Counted from the stretch's first letter, positions 25,301 through 37,000 are shown. The stretch is 64,000 bases of DNA from Sinonovacula constricta (GCA_007844125.1 CM017556.1:19873107-19937106), one strand, 5' to 3'. Translations and numbers: made by a program. Notes: generated by a model from the sequence alone, not told the origin.

Positions 25301-28300
25301 CCCTTTGACAGGGGGCAAAAAGACTTGCTGAACCAACCAATCCTGCAGAACTTTAGTAGATCTTGCATGGTAAAAAGCCTTTATAAGCAATTCTATTTTC
25401 CAAAACTTTAAAGAACAATCGAAATGTACATGTTATGAAATCAATTGTCCACTGCAAAAACTACATGCCACTGACAAGCTTGAGAATATGAAACTAAGGA
25501 AGAATACTGGTATCATGGTATGATTTCAAGGACATGTGTGTAGTTTTATTCCAACCAATGCACTTGTTCATGAGATAAAAGCTTGTTATTATTTGCACTT
25601 GAACTGAACTGGAGTGGTATGAGGACAAAAACAAGAGTGAAGGAACAGCATTGATTAGTCGTTGAATAGCCAAGCTAAAAATAAATGGACATCAACAGTG
25701 ACAGGTTTTATGTCACACTGTGATCAGAGTATATCCTCTAGCACACCTTTTCATTTGTTAATAAGAATATAGGACAAGTCCTATGAGCATTGAAATATAT
25801 ACCAAACTCTGAAAAGGTACAGGACAAAGGTATTTGACATGCAAGCCAAGTGAAAAGTAAGAACAAATTTGTGAGGAGTTATTTTACGAAAAGAGCAAAC
25901 CCGACAGTTACCACCTTGGAACGGTCAGTCAGCAATATGGGCCCACAGAGGTGCTTAAACCGGTTTTACAGACCTCTAACCTATTTGAATACAAAATGTC
26001 CAAGCGCTGATGTTTTCTTTGATAAGTTATGACAAAAGTAGTGACATCATTGAAAAATAATGTCCACATAGTGTTTAGAAAAGAAAGGGGTATTATTTGT
26101 TTAGAAAAACTGCACAAAAATGGTTGATCATATTTGAAATGAACTTTTTGAATCAAGAACAAACATGACCAGAGAAGAATAAATGGTTGCAGCATCCTGT
26201 TCAAGTGAAGATGGAATTGAGGAACCAAAGTCTAATGTCTATCAAGAAAATACACGTAACAATCCTTATAGGATGAATTAAATGACAACATAGATAACAT
26301 GCACGGGGAGATTTTTTAAGACTGCCACTCTGCACAAGTAACATTGTTGTGATCATGAATAAGAATATATGACAAAGTCCTTCGAGCATTGCAACATATA
26401 CCAAACTCTGAAAAGGTACAGGACAAAGGTTTTTCACACATTTCAACAACTAGTCCAATCACTTAAAAACAATGGTAAAAATTTAAACATCTTTTCATTT
26501 AAACATCTTTTCATTATGTTTTTTGGTCAAAATTATTACCTGTCTTTCTTTATCTATAAGTTATAAAAAGATATGTTATTTAGCCACCTCAGCTGGTAGT
26601 GCATGTTTGTTGTTACACAGAAGCTTCAAAAGTTCGGTGTAAAGTTTTCCATCATTGGTGGATTTAACAGTTATACAATGGAGAGGGATACACCTGACAA
26701 TCCGTTAAGTTTACCTCTGACAGCCTTGAAGAATAGTTTGCTGGGGGCTCTGAAGTGGAAGGGGCCACGTGCAGGGTTTACATTACACCTGTACCTCAGA
26801 TGCTTCAGATACTTCACTGTGGAAACAGAAATAGTGTTACAATTTCAAGTAAATATATACTGATGACATGTTATCTTAAGCAGTGTATCAAACAATTCTG
26901 CAGCAGCATTTGACACAATTGTATACTTTTATTTAACTAAAAAAATGAGCACTGCATGTTCTATTATTATACTTCTAGTCCAAACCCATTTTTTTCAAGC
27001 CAAAACGATTTTGGGCGAATGCAAATAATAATTCAACTGTCCTTGAAATTAATCTATAATAACACATTAAACATATCTGTTTAAAAAAGAAAGCATTAAA
27101 AGTATGAGGTGTTTGTTATTTAAATGGAATTAATTTAAAATAGGCTTTACATTGAAAGCAGAAAAATTCTTTTATAATTTTAACCAATTCATTTATTTTA
27201 TTCACTACATCAATATTCATTATGCTTTGTAAACAAAAAAAAGTTCATAAGGCTGTACAAACATACATACACTTGTTTCTGAAGAAGTTTCCGGAGATGT
27301 TGATACCTTCACATCTCACAACAACAACACGTTGCCCTGAAAAAAAATAAGAGAAACATTAAATCTTCAAAAAATAAATTTACAAATGCTAAAACCTTGG
27401 GTCCATCAAGCTAGCAATATCTAGTGGTCTAGACAAAATTTTAATGGACCTGTATGATTTTGGCATTTTGACAAAAAAAGAACTAGTTTTGACACACCAG
27501 TTTAGACATCTGAACATATTGACCTCTGTAAAAGGTAGTAAACTAACCTAGGTGTTATGAGTGGTTAGGTTCAGTAAAAGGCTGTAAATCATTATTTGGT
27601 TTAGTTTTTTAGAATTCAGAATTTTGAAAAATGTGGCAGAAAATTATGTTGGACCATTTCTCTATTTAACTTGTAAAATGACTTGACTAACAGATTTTGG
27701 TGGACTTGGACCATGGGATGGGATTAGCCGGCATTTTTGCCGATACTGCGCAGCGACATTTCTATCATTACAGCACAGGGGCACTTATGAGGTGCCCAGG
27801 GACTGAACCCGGCCGGTCCATTATACTGACACCGACGAGTCAGGCGTAATGCTGTCCCCGTAGCCCCGAGCGTTAGGAGGGAAGCCACTACTACCAACTT
27901 TAAAGTCTTTGGTATGACCCGGCCGGGGTTCGAACCCACGACCTCCCGATCCGCAAGCCGACGCTCTACCATTTGAGCTATTGCGGCCGGTCTTGGACCA
28001 TGGTTCATCCAACGGGTTTTGTCAAAGACTGCATATTAAGCCTGTTTATTGTAGCTGTCTAGGTAATGTAATAGAACAAAAAAAGTACCTTGTAGAATTG
28101 TCTTGGCAACAACTGCTGCAAGTCGACCCAACAAATGCCCGCGGGCATCAATCAGAATGGGCTGGGGAAAAAAAAGAACAAAACATACTTTAGCCCAGAT
28201 AATGAATGGATTGGTTTATAAAAAGTGCTATGAGCTTCTAATCATAATTTTTATTTATTTATGAGTGGTCATGGTAGATTTGGGTCCTATAAATAAAACA

Positions 28301-30573
28301 TGTCTTATTATTTTGTATTGACCTTTTCGAAATTACAAAATCTCGCACAAATCTTGCTTTTTTGATTAGCACCCCCTCACCCACCCAACAGGCAAAAACC
28401 AATCAGAAAACCCTCTTTTATTAAGGTTATTTTGATTTCAAATAAAGTGAATTGTTTACATGAAACTCTCTAATAAAAATTCTGTTTGTGGTTGAAGAAG
28501 AAAAAATGTTTATATTTATATATTCCTGAGTAATCTGATATCATTTGTGTTTGACTAAAAAACTCCATGTGTACCAGACTGCAAAACAGAATACATGTTT
28601 GTGATTAAACATAAACATTATTTGTGTTGCATAGTTTTGCATGCAGACAGACTCTAGCTCCAATGTTCACTAGTATGTATCCCTGGCATAATTTGAAAGA
28701 TAATTTAAATTTTGATTGGAACTAAAGGCTAAAGGACAACATATCCATTTCTCCAATTAGTCAGCCACGCAGGTCTAAGCCTTTTATCGTTGGGAATCTT
28801 GTAAAAATTGCATGTGGCACCTCGAGATCTCTCGTGGTTTTAATCTTCAGCACAGCAGAAATCGATCTGTCCCATAGCAAAATAAAATTATCTAAGCGAG
28901 TAAAATTCATTTAAAACATATAAATACAAGTTCTGATGATTTGGTGTATCATTTTTTTCACTTTGTCCCTAATTTTGTGTGTGAAGAAGAAACGAAAGTA
29001 AGTCAGCTGTTCTATGTTTACACGCGAGCACATAAACGGAACCCCCCTGACCTCAAATCTCGCGGAGCAAGATTGTGTAAGACTTCGCAATTTCGAAAAG
29101 GTCAATGCCTCCACCTTTTTTTGGTAAAAAAACTATGGGCTGACAGAGAAACTTCAATCCTTAAAATAATATGTGGCAATACACTGAAAAACAAAACAGT
29201 AATTTACCAATTTTCTTCTGAACATAATCGTCTGCTAATAGATAGTTTCCATGTAATGTCATCGACACCGATAAGACAAGTTAAAGGCAGCCATCTTTGT
29301 GGGCAGAAGCTAATGCAGGCCGAAATCGGGAAATGTGATGTATTAAACTTACCACGGTGTCTTTATTTTTCAGTTTGTTTTACTTAATTTTATATCAAAT
29401 TAAACAGCTTTTTAAAAAGTATTTAAAATATCTTAACTGTATTTTGATAGTTTAAAAGGTTAAAGAAATACAAGCGAAAATGATACACTGTTCATTTTGT
29501 TTTAAGTATGAGCTGATAGTTTTATTTATTTCTGTGTGCATTTATCAATTTCAAGAGCTTTCCAATGGTGTATAGCCTTTATATTTTCCGACCACAAATG
29601 AGGAAATTACAAGAAAATAAAATTTACCCTTCTATACAATTCATATGAAAATCCCTTGAAGTTACCATCAAAGATGGCTGCCAAGATGAGGGATTTTCAC
29701 TGATGTGGAAACTATCTATATACTTACAAGTGATTACAGTGATGTGTCACCGTTTAAGGCAATATTTAGAACTACAGATCAAATTATCCCAAAGGGTTGC
29801 TGCAACGTACACTTTGTACTCATAACATTGGCTGCAGTGGTACCAAAGTTTACATTTAAAAAGCCTAATCCCAAATCTTTGCAAGTTTGTTAAACTTTAG
29901 GTTTTATAGTCCAGGAATGATGATTTCAGTAGCATAAAGGCCGATTTAACTAAGCTATTGTATGTGACGGGCTTATTTGTAGAGCTGACCAATTTTCATC
30001 AGCCTTTCATCAACCAACGTGCAATTTTAATTAACATGTGAGAATTTTTTTGTTTAAACTGTATACACAAATTGAATATTTAAGATAACAATTACCAATT
30101 GCCTAATTATTGCAAACATTTTCTGTAGAGATAATATATTATTTGTGTGCAAAGGCTTTTGATAGTGTTTGTAAATTTCTACAGCACACGTCCGGAAATT
30201 CCAATCCATTTGTCAATGCCGCTTCCGTACATTTAGTTTCCGAAGTTAATGTAATCACCAAGTAGTTGAGGAGGGTTATAGCAAGTTTTCTACTTGAACC
30301 TATGAGGATGTCAATCTAATAAAAATAAATGAACAATGTTTGAAGTCTGAATCCTGAACCCAAGGCTGTGACTGAATCGCCTTCACGTTTCTCGCTTTAT
30401 TTCAGCGCTCCGCACTCTTTATTGGGTAATGGTGTGAATTTTATTTTGTGATTTCGTTGAAGCTACCTCCTTGACGTTTACATTTACTATTGTTAGATGA
30501 CTAACTATCATATAAAACAATATCATTCATGTTTTTGACCAGTAGTCTAACAAACCTTGTTCGAGAAACCCAT
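19390..30573 (-). CDS. RPL13A: 60S ribosomal protein L13a (uL13), complete, 7 coding exons
   Basis: Coding exons, 5' to 3' on the minus strand: 30573-30556 (MGFSNK), 28161-28089, 27336-27271, 26816-26715, 25127-24982, 23984-23862 and 19473-19390. All junctions are GT-AG and in phase, totalling 612 nt, or 203 residues, the same length as human RPL13A. Diagnostic blocks are [86 protein letters not shown] and [19 protein letters not shown], ending ESYGFR. The protein is a core component of the large ribosomal subunit; in vertebrates it is also released to repress translation in the GAIT complex. The first intron is about 2.4 kb and intron 6 about 4.4 kb. Introns 4 and 6 carry six box C/D snoRNA copies. 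Coding sequence is far more GC-rich than its introns. The start follows a pyrimidine (5'TOP) tract with only an AA spacer between tract and ATG context. Confidence 0.97.
19898..19974 (-). ncRNA. SNORD33-like: Box C/D snoRNA, SNORD33 (U33)-like, copy 1 (RPL13A intron 6)
   Basis: On the minus strand: terminal stem CCACC/GGTGG, box C ATGATGG (19962-19968 reversed), box D CTGA (19903-19906 reversed), 77 nt. The guide next to box D, CATGCACTACCAG, matches the SNORD33 guide. It would pair with 18S rRNA GGUGGUGCAUG (one G-U wobble), and the fifth base from box D points at the U methylated by human U33 (18S Um1326). Intronic, same sense as the host, so probably released by exonucleolytic trimming of the intron. 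Confidence 0.82.
21896..21972 (-). ncRNA. SNORD33-like: Box C/D snoRNA, SNORD33-like, copy 2 (RPL13A intron 6)
   Basis: Stem CCACC/GGTGG, box C in CGATGATGG, box D CTGA, and the same CATGCACTACCAG guide. It differs from copy 1 at a few sites in the internal loop (GAGCTTCTGTGAAACAACC). Confidence 0.82.
22698..22775 (-). ncRNA. SNORD33-like: Box C/D snoRNA, SNORD33-like, copy 3 (RPL13A intron 6)
   Basis: The terminal stem is TCACC/GGTGA, a compensated change at its base relative to copies 1 and 2. Box C ATGATGG, box D CTGA and the guide are intact. There are small changes in the D'-C' region. Confidence 0.8.
23046..23122 (-). ncRNA. SNORD33-like: Box C/D snoRNA, SNORD33-like, copy 4 (RPL13A intron 6)
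   Basis: Stem TCACC/GGTGA, box C GTGATGG, box D CTGA, and the guide ATGCACTACCAG retained. The internal loop differs most from the others (GTGTGAAACTAAAAACATGC). Confidence 0.8.
23573..23649 (-). ncRNA. SNORD33-like: Box C/D snoRNA, SNORD33-like, copy 5 (RPL13A intron 6)
   Basis: Stem CCACC/GGTGG, box C ATGATGG, box D CTGA and guide intact. Nearly identical to copy 1. It is the intron 6 copy nearest the 5' splice site, about 210 bases from exon 6. Confidence 0.82.
25755..26437. repeat. Direct repeat pair in RPL13A intron 4
   Basis: About 80 bp at 25758-25835 recurs at 26355-26432 (AATAAGAATATA.GACAA, then CCAAACTCTGAAAAGGTACA). The two are about 600 bp apart and roughly 85-90% alike by eye. 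The first copy contains the palindrome TAGGACAAGTCCTA. It is not a recognised snoRNA: no C or D box was found. Confidence 0.7.
26584..26661 (-). ncRNA. SNORD33-like: Box C/D snoRNA, SNORD33-like, copy 6 (RPL13A intron 4)
   Basis: Stem CCACC/GGTGG, box C ATGATGG, box D CTGA and guide intact. The internal region is diverged (ACACCGAACTTTTGAAGCTT). It is the only copy in intron 4, about 54 bases downstream of exon 4. Confidence 0.82.
27717..27991 (-). mobile_element. Full-length tRNA-derived SINE with perfect 12-bp target duplication
   Basis: On the minus strand: tRNA-like head GGCCGCAATAGCTCAAATGG (box A) and GGTTCGAACCC (box B), then a non-tRNA body with a GGGCACC...GGTGCCC-type hairpin region, ending GCCGGCTAATCCCATCC. 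CTTGGACCATGG flanks it at 27705-27716 and 27992-28003. Intact RNA polymerase III promoter boxes and clean duplications mark it as fairly young. It lies in RPL13A intron 2, in host orientation. Its frames give peptide fragments often mistaken for short ORFs. Confidence 0.93.
29238..29719 (+). mobile_element. TIR family copy 3 (482 bp), in RPL13A intron 1
   Basis: It begins ATAGATAGTTTCCATGTAAT and ends GATGTGGAAACTATCTAT, sharing GGGCAGAAGCTAATGCAGGC and AAAGATGGCTGCCAAGAT blocks with the other copies. A 148-codon open frame crossing its left part is not a gene. Confidence 0.8.
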
Positions 30574-30576
30574 GTT

Positions 30577-30592
30577 GAAAAGGAAAAGGAAG
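30577..30592 (-). promoter_or_regulatory. 5'TOP pyrimidine tract of RPL13A
   Basis: The minus strand reads CTTCCTTTTCCTTTTC, ending four bases before the start codon (AACATGG context). A cap-site oligopyrimidine tract is the hallmark of growth-regulated (mTOR/LARP1-controlled) ribosomal protein mRNAs. It implies a 5' UTR of about 20 nt. Confidence 0.75.
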
Positions 30593-30625
30593 TAGCGTGG
30601 GGTTCTTCTTTTGGAGCCCACGTCG

Positions 30626-30633
30626 CCGGAAGT
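30626..30633 (-). promoter_or_regulatory. Probable ETS/GABP site upstream of RPL13A
   Basis: ACTTCCGG (minus strand), about 35 bases upstream of the TOP tract, is the consensus of ETS/GABP factors, common in TATA-less ribosomal protein promoters. Motif evidence only. Confidence 0.45.
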
Positions 30634-30854
30634 AAGAAAAACTTAGTATGCGGATTCACCAGTGCACCGATCTTACGGTAAACACATACACTCGCATAGT
30701 CTGGAGTTCCTTCCCCTTTCACTGCGTTATCGAAGGATAGTACGCTGGGAACCAGACTAACACTCGCATTGGTAAGATTTCACAAATATTTAAACAAGAT
30801 GTGAAACATTAAATGTGACACAAAAACTATAAAAGATAAACAATTAAAAGCAAT

Positions 30855-31040
30855 ATGGAAGCAACTAACAAAGACTTATTTGAAAAGTTATGTTTTTTGG
30901 GCGGTGCCGCTTGCGACTCCGTCCAGAGTTATGAGAAAGCTGGATTTCGGCTGCACACAGGATTGACCCTACATGAAATTGATTATTCGCGGTCAGTTAT
31001 TCATGCCTGGGAAGAAGTAGTGCGTGTACAGAACAAATAT
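30855..31040 (+). other. Possible first exon of an unidentified gene divergent from RPL13A
   Basis: A 62-codon open frame starts about 230 bases from the RPL13A cap region on the other strand and ends at a good donor (TAT/gtatgt), phase 0. It includes LFEKLCFLGGAACDSVQSYE and LTLHEIDYSRSVIHAWEE, of protein-like composition. No matching second exon was found: the nearest candidate acceptor (31,510) opens into an early stop in that phase. The family is not recognised. Confidence 0.3.
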
Positions 31041-31814
31041 GTATGTCTAAGGAGGCTAAACGTGTCATTTGTGTCCAGACATGCTTCAAATGTTAACTTT
31101 AAAGGCATTATTCGAGAGTTTTGTCCAAAAAGTGTTTTTTTTTTCTGAAATAACAAATAAATCATTAGTCCATGTGAAAATTTTGATAGGACCCTTTCTA
31201 ATTTACCTATTCAAAATCACAATATAAGAAAACAAGAAAAGCATTGATGCAGAGCATGGAATGGCGTCCATAATATGTTTTAAAAAGATAATACGCCATC
31301 TGACGAATGACAACGCAGTATATCCGATGAGTCTTTTGACTTAAAGTGAGCTGACCGAGCAATTGACCTTCACATGGACACATGGTGTACCATTTGTATT
31401 GTATATTGTCTAAATATATCAAACTATTCATTTATAATAACTCAACTTATCTCCCCAAAAACTCACATAACAAATATTGAATTAATGGCAATATTAAAAT
31501 TCTCGTACAGCACTACTAACAGGTGAGAAGAAAACCTGCTTAAGTCAAGTGGTTCGAAGTTGCCAAAACCAGTACGTTATATAAGTGGTAAAACGTTGAA
31601 GTTGTACAAATCTGTAAAATTTAGTAACCACTCGCAACACCTCGGCCATTTCTACGAAATATATTTGTCCGAACACCGCAAAGGAGTTACGGAAAACAAG
31701 ATAACTACAACAACAGAATATTCCCAAATTTCAAACGCATTCCATAAATGGCGCCGCGCTTTAGCGTGGACGCCAATACGTTACATTAGACTAATTAAAC
31801 AATAGAGAGCTAGG

Positions 31815-32100
31815 ATGTAAGACATCCAAGGCGCCGTAGAGAGCATGCGCTTTAAACAAGAAGATGACTATCTTGGGAACTAAACACTCTCTTATGCTGT
31901 CGATTAATTACATTTGACAGTAACGAACCATAACTCTGATGGGAAGTAGAGTATTTGCTACTTTGTTTTGTTTGTTTTCTGCTACATTTGTATTTACAAG
32001 CTGCATTGCTAACATCGGTATACTTGGTTTCTTTTTTAAAACAATTTCTATAAAATGCCAGCTACCTTTTTAATAGACTATTAAAATCAGCTGATTTTAA
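31815..32100. repeat. Dispersed repeat 'X', copy B (uninterrupted)
   Basis: It aligns with 5963-6125 plus 7080-7180, covering GTAGAGAGCATGCGCTTTAA through GCTGCATTGCTAACATCGG. It preserves the empty site of the 954-bp insertion found in copy A. Confidence 0.6.
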
Positions 32101-32484
32101 TTTGTCACTTGACCCGCAAGATTTAGAACGTGGCAGAATTCGTGATTAACTGACGTTTTGGTAAATGACTAGTTCGGTAAATTGATCTTCTATATAGAAT
32201 TTGTAGAACGTTTCGGTAAATTGTTGTCTATATAGTAGTTGCATAGTGTTATATACCAATTTACTGTGAACGCGTATTTAATGGCAAAACGTTTACTTTT
32301 TTTTACTCGCGTAAACGTTTATCACTCACTACATGTATGGCCATTATTATTTGCTTATTTGATAATTAACTATAGATTTAACAGCACATTGAATACATAT
32401 TTTGAATAGATTTTAGACGTTCCACTTAATCTGTATTGCTCATAATACATTTTGCACATAATTATTTTTTAATTCTAAGTAATT

Positions 32485-34033
32485 CTAGAGAACCAGGTAG
32501 AAGACGGGCTGAAGAAGATAGACCGAAGCAACCTACCTGGGAAGTTCAAGGCCTGGCTGTACCAGCATGCCTTACTACCAAGGCTGATCTGGCCAATGAT
32601 GCTGTACGAGGTACCCAGCTCAACAATAGAAGCCTTAGAGAGAATCACCAGCCGACATCTCCGCAAGTGGCTTGGAATCCCACCCAGTTTCTCCAGTGTT
32701 GGATTGTACGGGAAAACCAACAAACTGCAGCTCCCACTCTCTTCACTGGTAGAAGAATTCAAGACTGCGAAGACAAGACTGGTGCTTACCCTAAGAGACT
32801 CCCCAGATGAGCAGATCCGGGAAGCAGGGATCGTTACCCGTACTGGAAGAAAGTGGTCAGCGACAGAGACGGTCAGCCAGGCAGAGAGCTCTCTCATGCA
32901 CAAGGACATCGTCGGTGTAACGGCTGTCGGACGACAAGGTATTGGTGCGACCAAGACACTCCTATGGAGCCAAGCCAACCAGACTGAGAGGCGAGCCCTG
33001 ATACAGTCAGAAGTACGGAAGGAAGAGGAGAACAAGAGACAGGCCAGAGCGGTAGAGATGGGTGCGCAGGGAGCATGGACAACATGGGAAACCATGGACA
33101 GGAAGCTGACCTGGGAAGACATTTGGAAGTATGAACCACTTCGCCTATCCTTCCTCCTCAGGTCAGTTCATGACCTCCTGCCATCTCCAGCTAACCTCTG
33201 CCGATGGGGACTTATCACAGACCCAACATGCAGTCTGTGCAAGAAACCAGGCACTCTGGAACACGTTCTATCTTCTTGTTCCACAGCACTGACGCAGGGC
33301 AGATATCGCTGGCGACACGACAACGTCCTCAGAGAGGTTGCCGATTGGCTGGAAGGGGAGAGGAAGAAGCCACGCAAAAGTAACCTACAAGCAGGCCACA
33401 TCAACTTTGTGAGACCAGGTGAAACTGCGAAGACAGAAGCTCCACAGAAGAAATCAATCCTTGACGGCGCCACAGGATGGAATATGGCAGTCGACCTAGG
33501 AAAGAAGCTCGTGTTCCCGGGTATCGTCCAGACCAACTTGAGACCAGACATTGTACTGTGGTCCGAGACAGGCAAGAAGCTCGTTGTCATCGAGTTGACA
33601 GTACCTTGGGAGACGAGATGTGAAGAGGCCTATGAGAGGAAGAAGGCCAAGTACACTGATTTACTTGAGCAGTGCCGACACCGAGGTTGGCGGACATGGC
33701 TCTTCCCTATCGAAGTAGGCGCTAGAGGGTTCTGTGCGCAATCTGTATGCAGATTGATGACAGCTGTTGGCACCACTGGCAGAGACAGGCGCCGGGCAAT
33801 CCAGAAGCTGAGCCAGGCTGCAGAGCGGGCGTCTAGCTGGCTGTGGCTACGACGCGAGGAGACAAGCTGGATGCGATCAACCTCCACACCGTAAGACGGT
33901 GGGCCCACCCGCCATTACAGATGTACTTGGATAAGGGCCGAAACATCTGGCGGGCACCAAGCTGACGATGGAGGTTGATCTGCAGTCAAGAACCGACCTT
34001 AGTAAAAGGGCGGTTAAGACTGTACTATCCACA
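32485..34033 (+). mobile_element. 5'-truncated copy of the R2-superfamily retrotransposon
   Basis: It matches 36252-37800 of the full copy at a constant offset of 3767, with only about four substitutions in 1.55 kb. It begins at codon 727 of the polyprotein, and the frame stays open to the stop at about 33894. It thus retains the CCHC finger and endonuclease region but no reverse transcriptase. The junction with flanking DNA shares only CTAG-type microhomology, typical of truncated target-primed reverse transcription. The 3' UTR is complete and runs straight into the 5' end of the next copy. Confidence 0.93.
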
Positions 34034-34073
34034 TAGACCATCTGGTTTACCAGTGACTTCTAGGAAAGACTAG

Positions 34074-37000
34074 ATGGCAACCAGGAATAGATTGGTGACA
34101 CTGGAGAGACAGTTGACCCCAGGAACAGACTGGAACCGGGGCACTAGGGGTAGCATCCCGACGTGCAGCCTTCGTGAGAAGACACCCACAGACAAGCTAC
34201 AGACTCCAAGAATGAAAGACACCCCCAGAGTCTTCCGAGAGGGGGGGGAGGATGAAAGACTCACATGGACGGATTTTATGGAATCGACACGGCCTGCCCA
34301 ATCGACTATGAACCCAGCACCAGGGACAGCAACTTGCCCTTGTGGCAAAGTCTGCAAAAACCAACGAGGGTTACGCATTCACCAGGGGAAGTCTGGTTGC
34401 CAGCGCGTGAGGCCACTTGAGCAGCGCATAGCCAGTATGGCTAGTGAGACGCGGGAGTACTCCAGTCAGGAGACTACCCACAGTACTGTTGAACTCTCCG
34501 CTCAAGAGACAGCGCGCGATGCCACCCGGGATCCAGTGATGGATGAAGATGACCCCCTCCTAGAGTTACTGAATTACTCGCAGGACACTAGCAGCCAACC
34601 ACCAGAGCAAGAAGCCATCCCTGACAGACCACGCCCAATGCCTACCACAAGAACACCCAAGATCAAGTGGCCCAAGGCATCAGAAAAGGCACCATGGAAA
34701 CAGTTTGACGAGGACCTAGACATCATCCTCGAATCATCCATGCAAGGTCCAGTACACCGGAAGTTACACACCCTTACTACCCTTGTCTACTCTGTAGCAA
34801 AGGAGAGGTTTGGGATTGAAGAAGCAAAGAAACGCAAGGAGGCTCCAAAACCGAACCGGAGGCAACACCGCATAGAGAACCTGAGGAAAGAAATCAGACA
34901 GCTGAAGAAGCAGTATCGAGACAGCTCACCAATGCAGCGCCTTGGTCTGTCCCAACTACGTGACACACTGCGCACACAGCTGAAGTCTCTGCGGCAAGCC
35001 GAGAACACGAGGAGAAAAGCGAGGGAGCGAACACGTAAGAGAGCTGCGTTCACAGCCAACCCATTCAAGTTTGCCAAGACTCTGCTTGACAAGGAGCGTT
35101 CAGGAACACTAGAGACCCCACTAGAAGAGGTTGAGAAGTACCTACATGATACGCACTCAGATGTCAACAGAGAAGACGCCCTAGGGGACTGTGATCGGAT
35201 AGATCCTGCCTTACCACCAAAGACGCCACTAGTATTCACTGAACCCACACTGGGAGAGGTGAAGGACGTCATCAAGAAGGCTCGATGGGGCTCTGCTCCT
35301 GGTCCAAACGCCATCCCGTACAAAGTGTACAAGATGTGCCCACTCCTACTGAAGAGGCTATGGAGACTCCTCAAGGTGGTTTGGAGGAAAGGGGATGTAC
35401 CTGAAGCCTGGAAGGAAGCAGAGGGAATATTCACACCCAAGGAAAGGAACTCCAAGACAGTCAACCAGTTCCGGACCATCTCGCTACTAAATGTCGAGGG
35501 GAAGATATTCTTCGCTATCCTTGCCAGAAGACTCACCTCTTTTCTGACGACCAACGCGTACATCGACACTTCAGTCCAGAAGGGTGGAGTACCTGGTTTC
35601 TCCGGTTGTGTAGAGCACACCAGCGCCATCAGCCAACTAATCCAAGAGGCGAAGACGGGGAAGAAAGACCTGACAGTAGTTTGGCTCGATCTTGCCAATG
35701 CATATGGATCCATTCCCCACCAACTGATCTACACAGCCCTCCAACACTACCACGTCGACAACCATGTCCAGAAAATCATCACCAACTACCTTGACGGCAT
35801 CAAGCTTCGGTTTTCTGTTGGTGACCAGTTGACGAAGTGGCAGAAGTTGGAGAAAGGTATAGTCACCGGATGCACTGTCTCTGTGGTACTCTTCGTCATG
35901 GGGATGAATCTGCTCATAAATGCTGCCATTAGAGAGACCCGCGGACCAAAGACAGAGTCAGGTATCTATCTCCCATCCAGCCGAGGCTTCATGGATGACC
36001 TCACGTTGACGACACCAACACACGTCCAGGCTAGATGGATGTTGACAGCCTTGACAGATGTCGCTTCATGGGCCCGAATGAAGTTCAAGGCCGTAAAGTC
36101 CAGGTCCCTCATTATCAAGAAAGGCAAGACAACAGACAGATTCGTGCTCCGAGTACAGAACGAGGAGATCCCATCCATCACGAAGAATCCAATCAAGTGC
36201 CTTGGGAAGTGGTTTGATGCCAGCCTAGCAGACAAGGACAACGTCAAGAAGCTAGAGAACCAGGTAGAAGACGGGCTGAAGAAGATAGACCGAAGCAACC
36301 TACCTGGGAAGTTCAAGGCCTGGCTGTACCAGCATGCCTTACTACCAAGGCTGATCTGGCCAATGATGCTGTACGAGGTACCCAGCTCAACAATAGAAGC
36401 CTTAGAGAGAATCACCAGCCGACATCTCCGCAAGTGGCTTGGAATCCCACCCAGTTTCTCCAGTGTTGGATTGTACGGGAAAACCAACAAACTGCAGTGC
36501 CCACTCTCTTCACTGGTAGAAGAATTCAAGACTGCGAAGACAAGACTGGTGCTTACCCTAAGAGACTCCCCAGATGAGCAGATCCGGGAAGCAGGGATCG
36601 TTACCCGTACTGGAAGAAAGTGGTCAGCGACAGAGACGGTCAGCCAGGCAGAGAGCTCTCTCATGCACAAGGACATCGTCGGTGTAACGGCTGTCGGACG
36701 ACAAGGTATTGGTGCGACCAAGACACTCCTATGGAGCCAAGCCAACCAGACTGAGAGGCGAGCCCTGATACAGTCAGAAGTACGGAAGGAAGAGGAGAAC
36801 AAGAGACAGGCCAGAGCGGTAGAGATGGGTGCGCAGGGAGCATGGACAACATGGGAAACCATGGACAGGAAGCTGACCTGGGAAGACATTTGGAAGTATG
36901 AACCACTTCGCCTATCCTTCCTCCTCAGGTCAGTTCATGACCTCCTGCCATCTCCAGCTAACCTCTGCCGATGGGGACTTATCACAGACCCAACATGCAG

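Noticed and set aside
25925..26055. Possible extra box C/D snoRNA in RPL13A intron 4 (ATGATGT and CTGA about 120 bases apart)
   Set aside because: The spacing is too long, there is no closing stem, and no guide could be matched to rRNA.
27930..27991. Possible tRNA gene
   Set aside because: Boxes A and B are present, but the sequence is the head of a SINE with target duplications and does not close into a full cloverleaf.
27724..28012. Two minus-strand frames of 94 and 63 codons
   Set aside because: They are translations of the tRNA-derived SINE ([23 protein letters not shown] peptide), not genes.
28941..29387. 148-codon plus-strand frame
   Set aside because: It overlaps TIR element copy 3, lies in RPL13A intron 1, and lacks any motif or splice support.
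34787..36889. Long minus-strand open frames (about 308 and 307 codons) inside the retrotransposon
   Set aside because: They are antisense shadows of the intact GC-rich 1195-codon polyprotein frame and carry no domain signal.
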